From Pelecanus crispus (lineage: Eukaryota > Chordata > Aves > Pelecaniformes > Pelecanidae), in the NCBI RefSeq assembly GCF_030463565.1, contig NC_134644.1, positions 150,127,967-150,191,966 of the forward strand: a stretch of DNA of 64,000 nt, in the 5' to 3' direction. The notes below the pieces were generated by a model, which ran no database searches, was not told where the DNA came from, and saw nothing but the letters and a program-made list of their open reading frames with translations. A program made the position numbers and the translations under genes. Of the stretch, positions 53,761 through 61,081 are shown one piece after another (the first letter of the stretch is position 1; each line of letters begins with the position of its first letter).

Positions 53761-56700
53761 CCAAGAGGCCATTCGTAAAGGTTAGCGTCACCCTTGGGAG
53801 AGCTTCCCCAGGCTCACTGTCTGGAGAGATCAAGTCCTCTTGCAGGAGGTTGTGAGCAGGAGCCTAATCTAGCTGTTCTGTGTCATTCTCTGAAAGACCC
53901 TATCCCTGCATTGCCCAAAGTGAGCACATCTCTGCATTTCCTAGAGTCAGTACTTGTGCCTTTTCCGGGCAAAATCACTTCTAATAAAACCTGTCACTGA
54001 CACAGAGATTAATGAAGAAGTAAATAACACTAAAGACAGAGCCATTAATCAGAATGAGCTAGACTGACTGAGAACCTGAATTCAGTCATTAATGTGTGTT
54101 ACATTGCTAAATGCAAAAAAAATGTAAAAAAAATGAGGAATATAAATAAGCATACAGTATGGCAACTGTACCTGGGATGTAGTGACCCTGTAAACAGTCT
54201 AGGGAACTAAGTGCCAAAAAAAGGGTCCCCAGGCTTTTTGCTGTTCCCGAAAACTGCTCGTGGGATTTGTGGACAATAATGAACAGTAATGGAGAGGAGA
54301 CTTCCCTTTTCAGTTGGTGACACAGGTTTTGTCTGTCTGTTTCTGGGTGTAAAGAACAATGCTTAAAAGTCAGAAAACATGCAGAAAAGTTCCTCCAAAA
54401 ACTATATAAAAGCTGGATACATTGTAGCATGATGAGAGACAATCAACTTTTCCTGCTTCATTTACCGAGAAAGGAGACCAAGAGGTAATGCTGTTAGAGT
54501 TTTCATATGCAGAATAATGAGGTATTAAAAGGTTGTTTAAATTAGATAAGAGGCATAATGATAATGAGTAGCTAAAAGCTAGTCCAAGTTAAGTTCATTT
54601 AGAAACAAGGAGTCATTTCTATTTTATCATTCACAGTGGAGATTAGTGATTGGCAAAATCTACCAAGAGCTGTGGTGAATTTTGTACAGTTAACGTCACC
54701 TGTTCAACAAAGATTTGAAGCTGTTTTGAAGCTGTTCTGCATCAGCTTTGAAGCTGTTTATGCCTCCTGTGTCTTAGCTGTGGTCCCACGCATGAGTGGC
54801 TCAGCAGGAATCCCTTGGACCCTTACCTGGAAGGGCCACAACTGTTGGCAAAAGGACGTCACATTTGGTTCAGCAGTCTCTCTGAGTGGGCAAAAGCAAA
54901 AGGGAGAGGTGAAGATCACATCCACTGGTATCAGATACTCAGACACACAATGAGTTGAAACCGAAAACAAGCTTTTCAAATTTTTAGCAATAACACCATC
55001 AATGCAGTGCTAGCACCCAAATATTGTTAAACAGGCTTGTACCCATGGACTTGTTTCCCTACCTTTTAATAATACTCATGGCAGATATGTTTGTCATATC
55101 AAACACCATGTTTAGAGCAAGACTGCAATTAATACCCTTGTTCCCATAGGTGAGACCTGAGTCATGCCAGTTGGGTGTGATCTCTCCTGAAGATTTATAA
55201 ATAAGCCCTAGAGTCATCTTGTCCTCACCCCCTTTGCAGAGGTCTGCCAAGGTAGGCAGAAAGCAAGGGAGGGAATTGTGTTTCTTCCTGGCATTCTTGC
55301 AGCTTTTGTTGTTCTAAACCTGCTTTGAATTTGGGGAATGATATTTTAGGGAGCACAGCTCCATAAGGGAAATGAAAAATCCCAATTGTTCTTCAAATCC
55401 ATTATTGAATATCTGGAAGAAGGTATGCATTAGGTAATAGAATATATTTGGCAGTCTCAGAAGAACATTTTTTTCTTGCTCTAAGGTCAAAACCCCATGT
55501 TTTTAACCATTTCTTCTTCCCTAGACTAGTATCTGGAACTATCTATTCACTTCAGTGCACATCTGCCAGATTTCAGTCTATTAGTGGTGAATTGCAAGCT
55601 ACTGTAAAACCCTCCATGTACTTTTAGCAAGATGATAAATGAGTACCCACCAATGGAGTAGGCAGAGCCCTAGCTGAAAATGTTGCAGTTGTAAAATACA
55701 GAACATTGTGTTCACCGGGTATTTGGTACTGTCAGCCTATATTGGCTGCTTCTTTCGGAGGCACAATTGTCTTTGGAAACGTTTTGTGGCCTTTTAATAC
55801 CCAGTTGCACACAGGTGTGCCACTTAATTCCCATAAATTGCAAGAGCACCTCAGCATGGAGGGTCATGTAAAATAAGTAGATGTTACAAATCTAGCATTT
55901 GAAATGTTGTATGGCAATCACATGTGATAAAACTTTCTAAGGGTTATGTTGGACATCTTGGTCATTATCACTGTCACTAGAACAACAAGAACCTTCACGT
56001 ACAGTAAATCCAGAATGTGTAAAATAAAAATTATTTTGGTTCTTGGAGCAGTAATGGTCTAAAGCAGTTTGACCTAAAGCACATTTCTTTTCTTTAGTCC
56101 CGCTAAACCTTTGATATATGGGCTTTCTAAAGCCTTCAAATTAAACACTTCATCTTCTGTCATCTGACAACAGTATACAAAATGAATTGAAGCAGAGGTG
56201 CAGAACAGGCTAGTCTGCAACTGAGTTACGCAAAGCTGGTTTTTATTAAAGTACAGGACTATTACAGTTCATCTAAAGAAAATTTCAAAGTACATTAAAT
56301 AGCTTTACTATGGGACTACCTGAAACGCTGCTGTCTAACAATTCAGGTGGTATCAGTCATGCCTTGAAATCCTAGGGGAAATGTCTAGAGAACGTAAAAG
56401 ACACTAAAGCTAAAGAATTTTTTCCTATAAACTAAAGCTTAGAAAAGGAATATCCTTTCTGACATTTTTAATGCCATTTTAAATTCCAAAGAAGAAGTAC
56501 TACTAACTTCATAGCAGAACTTTAAAAATTCTACAGACACCTTACTGTTTTCTTTCAATTTTGTAAGACTCTGATGCTTGGAGGATTGTAACTGTTGAAT
56601 GAGTACCCACTATCTTTTAAAGTGGATTTTTTTGTGGTCCAAGGGGAAGGAAAACATGAAAGGCTGAGGGAATGAGAAGGGGCTTCAGCCTTGGACTTTT

Positions 56701-56920
56701 TATTCTTCTTGTGCATTTGTACAATGTCAATGCAGTAGAAATATACTTCCCATGCAAGTTTTAGATTCTTTTTAATTGTCTGATAGAGCTTTGTTATGTA
56801 TAAGCAGTAATTTCTTTTTAAATTGAAAGTTTACCAGGTACATTATTATGCATGCAGCCCTCTCCATGTCCATGACAAGGTTATAAATGACACTTTAATT
56901 ATGACTTTAGTGTGCCAGTG

Positions 56921-57100
56921 TGTTGCGTCAAGAGAGGCTTTGGAAGGTACCCAATTTATCTGTAGGTATAGATCTACCCTGTGGGATAGATTCCTGGCAT
57001 CCAGCTGCATTTCATCTGGACAGCTTCTTCAATGCTGTGTTTTTCTTGAAATTGTAAATCTAAGTCTAATGTCTAAGTCACCTCCAGCAATTACTCCACA
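56921..57100 (-). repeat. Provirus 3' LTR, internally deleted (180 bp)
   Basis: Its two ends match the 5' LTR (40 bp at 56921-56960 and 124 bp at 56977-57100), but only 16 unrelated bases lie between them where the 5' LTR has 903. It therefore lacks most U3, R and U5 including the TATA box and AATAAA. The G-rich minus-strand bases just before it (about 57101-57112) may be the polypurine tract. Confidence 0.85.
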
Positions 57101-57160
57101 TAATCCACCCCGTGACTATAGTCACTCAAGCTTCACGATATTTGGAATGTATTGGGTGCA

Positions 57161-57545
57161 TCACATATGTTTTTGGTAGTGAGGATCGTCGAGTATATAC
57201 ACATCTTGTGGGGATACTAGATGAGACAAATGTTTCATCATAATCCAAAGCTTAAAATATAAAGCAATGGTTAAAATAAGACACGATACAGCAAGTATTA
57301 ATAAAACAACTACAGGGTGAAGCATCCTATTTAGAACTCCTGTTGCAGTTGGTGACCATCCAAATAGAGTGTCCCACCAATGGTGTTCTCCGTCTTTCTT
57401 CACTCTTTCTAAAACATGGTAGATCTCCTCAGCATCATGATGAATAGTGGTGAGAGTTCTGTGTCCATTTTTTCGGATGTGTTTTAGCAGTACGCCAGGG
57501 CATCTACTTCAGTCGCCAGGGCATCTACTTCAGTCTGAGTCTTCT
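57161..57545 (-). pseudogene. Provirus env transmembrane subunit remnant
   Basis: The 80-codon open frame has WWDTLFGW followed by a long hydrophobic span (HPVVVLLILAVSCLILTIAL) and a short charged tail, the layout of a retroviral TM membrane anchor with cytoplasmic tail. Upstream in overlapping frames is charged, coil-like text with a 21-bp tandem duplication (57493-57534), then stops. Surface subunit sequence is absent. It lies just before the 3' LTR, as env should. Confidence 0.65.
57493..57534 (-). repeat. 21-bp tandem duplication in env remnant
   Basis: The unit cgccagggcatctacttcag-t occurs twice head to tail without mismatch. It is a multiple of three, so it would keep frame. Confidence 0.95.
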
Positions 57546-57606
57546 TTGAGATTCCTGTGAACACAAAAAGAAACAAAGCGTGCTCGGTTGTATTTAACCA
57601 GCAGGG

Positions 57607-58025
57607 TTAAAAAGAGGGTGAGATCCACCGGGTGCTAATCCGGTGTACTTTTCCACAACAATCTTTAGCTTCCCATGCATAGGGGTTTTTGGGGGTAGTT
57701 AATACCATTGGTACCATTCCAATCTGAAGCATTTTCACCAGAACGTGCAGGGGCCGCGCTTTACTCAGATGGTCTTTGTTAAGTAGTAAATGACACTGCG
57801 AACAGGCAGTTACTACTTGTTCACATAGTTTAACTGATATGGGCCCTCCTCGGGCTATCCCTTCCCGATACAAGTCGGCTCGTCGGTGTGACCACGCTTA
57901 ACATGCCGCCATTCGAGTAAACGCTCCCATTCTTGGTTATCATTTACAACATCAATCTGTCGCAGCCGCGTAAGGCTGTCTACCTGTTGATTGAACTGAG
58001 CAGAGATAGAATTTGATTGATCATG
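57607..58025 (-). pseudogene. Provirus RNase H end and integrase remnant
   Basis: Minus-strand reading shows GHDQSNS...NQQVDSLTR, like the end of retroviral RNase H. The HVKRGH and CSQCH spacing of the integrase HHCC zinc-binding domain follows. A frameshift and stop lie between H-x-H and C-x-C (about 57855-57890). After the zinc site the text jumps to VLTTPKNPYAWEAKD and ends in SPSF, resembling the integrase C-terminal domain. The catalytic DDE core is therefore deleted. Most of RT is also missing upstream, since the RT start at about 58100 adjoins this RNase H end. Confidence 0.65.
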
Positions 58026-58058
58026 TCCTTTTAATAATGCCTCTTTTTTCTAAGTCCG

Positions 58059-58587
58059 TTACCACCCGTCAATCCCCATAAGTGCTGCTGCTGGCAGCGG
58101 ATACTGCCGAACATTAGTGATTTTAGAGGGGGGTAGGGGTATGGATGTTTGCAACAGACTCAATTTCACTATGCCTGATTCCTTTTTCATTTCTCGCGAA
58201 ACTCCACACAGTTCCGTCAGGGAGTTTCCACATCTGTCCACGTAATATATCAAATCCTAGAATGTTAGTATATGAGGCACCAACTAACACCTCTGCTCTG
58301 GTTAATCTTTGTTCTTCTGACAACCAGAGTGAAATCTTTGCAGTAGCGCATTCCTTTTCCACACCACTAATTCTGGTGAATTTAACCCTATGTCGGCCAG
58401 GTCATATGCCCAGGGTTCGTGCTGTTTCATTTGTGATTACTGACATTTGGGCCCCAGTGTCAATGAGAAAATTTACCAATGTTTTTCAGGGTCCAACAGG
58501 AATAGCAATAATAGGATCAGAGACTAAGAGGAGCAGCATTGCTAGAGTTTAGAATAGTAACATAAACACAGCATTTCCGTTCGCCAT
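58059..58587 (-). pseudogene. Provirus protease-like region, copy 2, with RT start (broken)
   Basis: A second retropepsin-like region has NFLIDTGAQMSVI (complete active-site motif), LGI, PGRHRVKFT, ISLWL, NILGFDILRG and DGTVWSF, colinear with copy 1 but diverged. In-frame stops are TAA 58549-58551, TGA 58486-58488 and TGA 58402-58404. The frame opens upstream at an ATG (58585-58587) followed by a hydrophobic leader-like stretch. After the protease an overlapping frame shows NVRQYPLP, the conserved start of retroviral RT, which then breaks off. This is the copy physically linked to the pol remnants. Confidence 0.75.
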
Positions 58588-58762
58588 CCTGCGGGGTGCT
58601 GCAAAAGAAAAAGAAAAGAGGAAAAAACTGTTTTGGCGGGGATAGTCTGAACAGGTTACCCCTTTTATGACACATGATAAATCCACCTAGTAGTAATTCT
58701 ATGTTTTGTACCACTGTTATCAATAGTTTCCCAAGCAAGTGTGTCACGAGGTTTAGTCAGAG

Positions 58763-59270
58763 TCATAGGCACATTTCTAGCGTTGCCATCCATGGGTGTG
58801 CAGCTGCTTGTAGTGTGGCTGTTAAGGTTGCAATATTAGGGCGTGCAGGGGCTGTGTGGAGTAAATGCACTGTAGCCTCCCAATCTTTATCAGGGTTAGG
58901 ATTAAGACTTGAACTAAAGGACCATATACTACCATCTGCAGGATGCCATGTTCGGCCATTCAAAACATCAAAACCCAAAATATTTTCATTATGAGTTTTC
59001 ACTGCAAAGTGCGTAGACAGCATGCATTTTTTTGCCCAGGAGCCATAAATTAACCTTTGCAGTTTGATGAATAGTACTTGCTTCATTCACTCCAGTAATT
59101 TTAACTCTTTGCCGTCCGGGTCGTATACCCAGCTTCTCAAAAATTTGTGGTCCTGTGTCTATTAGGAATTTTATTAATTGTCGTAACCCTAGGTTGACGA
59201 TTAATGGGTTAATTTGTCTGATGTTATGACCAGGATTTTCAGTTTCAACAGATGGATCACCCCATCCCAT
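58763..59270 (-). pseudogene. Provirus protease-like region, copy 1 (broken)
   Basis: Two overlapping frames together show a retropepsin pattern. KFLIDTGPQ carries the catalytic Asp-Thr-Gly. It is followed after a deletion by PGRQRVKITGV and NLWL, then, in a shifted frame, NENILGFDVLNG, the usual ILG helix motif, and DGSIWSF. Between DTG and the LGI-type segment about ten residues are missing relative to copy 2. The text after IWSF (to about 58763) corresponds to the protease-RT junction of copy 2. A frameshift near 59060 and the deletion make it non-functional. It lies directly after the capsid-like region, the normal site of protease. Confidence 0.75.
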
Positions 59271-59273
59271 TTC

Positions 59274-59798
59274 TCACCCATGATTTATGATGTCTGACAT
59301 GGGAACACCAAGAGGGCCACGATCATACATAGCCTGGATACAGGCAGCTTTTGTAATAGCTGTGGAGAGTTCATTTAGGGATTTAACAGGTATTCGGATA
59401 TGATTCCCTACTCCACCACGAGGTCCAGTAGTTTCTTCTGGTTTTATAACGGACCTAGCTACATATCTAGGGGCATTTGCTACAAACATCATGAGACAAT
59501 CAGGGAGACCACGAATAAGAGGAGTTAATTGTGCCGGGTCGATAGGGGTTAACATTGGGGATTTCCTTAACTCGTCTCTTTCATATATTGCTTGTATGCA
59601 GGCTGCTTTCTGTACTGCTGCAGCCAGGACAGAATAGCCTGTGGCTTTAATCTCCAGAGGTTCCCCTCTCTCCTGAGGATCTATGCCACCAGCCCAGTAT
59701 GCAGCCCATGCAGTTAAGGAATAATTATGCTCCCCCAGCGTGGTAGTTAAAAATACTCCTGGTCCCCACAAGCCTCCTGCTTCTTCTTCACTTAACAT
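59274..59798 (-). pseudogene. Provirus capsid-like gag region
   Basis: A 174-codon open frame lies between the coiled coil and protease copy 1, where capsid belongs. Features are an AAYWAGG stretch, DPAQLTPLIRGLPD, which resembles retroviral capsid text, and KAACIQAIYER / KAACIQAMYDR, a motif present twice about 86 codons apart. The second copy is followed by PMSDI. No zinc knuckle is seen before the stop near 59274. The duplication suggests an internal repeat or recombination of related gag segments. Capsid assignment rests on position and pattern, not on a confirmed homology hit. Confidence 0.55.
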
Positions 59799-59975
59799 AA
59801 TCCGTTCTCTTCCTTCAAGAGAAACTCAACACACATACTCAACTTCCAATTCTCCTGACCGCCTTGAGAATTTCTCCTGTATTTTTATCAGTTCTGCTGG
59901 TGACCATGGGATTGTTCACACAGTAGTGCGGATTTCATCACCATCACCAACAGTGGTCCCATTTTTAACCAAAGG

Positions 59976-60539
59976 TCATAAAGAAACCAACTGAGGCTCA
60001 GGGTCGGAGGTCCCTTCGACCTCATCATCATCATCACTGTCAAACCAAATATCACCATCCCAAGTTTCAGAGCTTGCACTATGCATCAATCTGCGAATCT
60101 GCTTAACCAGAACAGAAGATTGATCTAACAGCCAATTAACCCTTTCCAGCAATTGTTTAAGATGATTATTCTCATTCACAAGTTTATCAACTCAGGTTCC
60201 TAGCATTTTTCCTGTCTCCCTCTCAAAAACCAATGATTACTTCAACACCTCATTTTCTGATTTTAAGGCTGTATATTCTACATCAGAAACTAGTTTGGGA
60301 GCAGGGGTTTCTTTAGCCTCTTGCTGAGCACAAGACAAACAAACTCCTAACACTGCACAAATCACACCTTTACCCTTTTTCACTCCAAACTTCTGCACCG
60401 CCTGACACTGCTCAATACGTTCTACCACTTTCTCTTTATCCTTCAAAAATTTCTGAGCCCACTCCTTCCAAAATTTCTGAGCCCACTCCTTCCCAGCCTG
60501 AGAAGGGGCACATTTGAATCTTTGCAGCAGTTTATCCAT
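59976..60539 (-). pseudogene. Provirus gag N-terminal coiled-coil region (broken)
   Basis: The frame starts with ATG at 60539, 5 bases after the primer site, so it is the first viral frame. It codes a Lys/Glu-rich N terminus, then a heptad-like Leu pattern (coiled coil) and an acidic DSDDDDE stretch. Two in-frame stops interrupt it, TAA at 60237-60239 and a TGA near 60192. A 24-bp tandem duplication (60446-60493) repeats eight codons (KEWAQKF-type). I do not recognise a named gag matrix domain; position is the main argument for gag. A relation to avian coiled-coil retroviral proteins such as ERNI/ENS-1 is possible but untested. Confidence 0.6.
60446..60493 (-). repeat. 24-bp tandem duplication in gag-like frame
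   Basis: The unit aaaatttctgagcccactcc-ttcc occurs twice without mismatch. It keeps frame and repeats eight residues. Confidence 0.95.
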
Positions 60540-60543
60540 GGTA

Positions 60544-60561
60544 ATCCTGCCAACTACGCCA
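60544..60561 (-). other. Primer binding site, tRNA-Ser type
   Basis: The minus strand reads TGGCGTAGTTGGCAGGAT. It complements the 3' end of the vertebrate tRNA-Ser that ends ATCCTGCCGACTACG plus CCA, with one mismatch in 18. It lies 8 bases inside the LTR edge and just before the first gag ATG, exactly where a primer site belongs. Confidence 0.8.
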
Positions 60562-60777
60562 ATTTTTTCTGTTGCATCAAGAGAGGCTTTGGAAGGTACC
60601 CAATTTATCGTTATAAGTCCGGTCGCGTTCAGTACACTGAACTATCACGATTACGGATTCACAAATAACGTAGGCACCTTTCGTCTAGTCGTGCTGCATG
60701 AACTATCACGGCCACACTTACAGCGTCTGGTCGTGTTCAATGACCACTATCATGGCTAGACCAATAAATCAAAGCAA

Positions 60778-60783
60778 TTTATT
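60778..60783 (-). promoter_or_regulatory. LTR polyadenylation signal
   Basis: AATAAA on the minus strand lies downstream of the TATA box, where retroviral LTRs place it. It leaves about 200 bases of downstream (U5-like) sequence to the LTR end. Confidence 0.55.
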
Positions 60784-61074
60784 AAAGCAACAGACACACA
60801 GGTTCTTTGGATTACCGGTGATAAATTCACTGACTGCAAGGCACATGCAAATACCAAAGCTTTGGATAGTACAGATGCATCAAAGGACCTAAAAGTGACT
60901 CTATAGAGGTTTCTCAGTTTCCCGGGGTGGGGGGCACTTGGTATAACCAAGTGTTCGATTCTTACCCAAAGGTGTCCCGATGCGGGGGAAGAGAGGCTCA
61001 GCCCGTCGACTGATCCCAGAGGTCAGAGTAGTACACGATGGTATCTTCCCTAACATCCCCTCTCTCTTAGGCTA

Positions 61075-61081
61075 ATTTATA
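61075..61081 (-). promoter_or_regulatory. LTR TATA box
   Basis: TATAAAT on the minus strand lies in the middle of the LTR, ahead of the polyadenylation hexamer. It is a plausible retroviral core promoter. Confidence 0.5.

Noticed and set aside
58517..58747. Possible nucleocapsid zinc knuckle between the protease copies
   Set aside because: MCHKRGNLF has the general look, but three of the four metal-binding positions of a CCHC knuckle are not present, so I do not annotate it.
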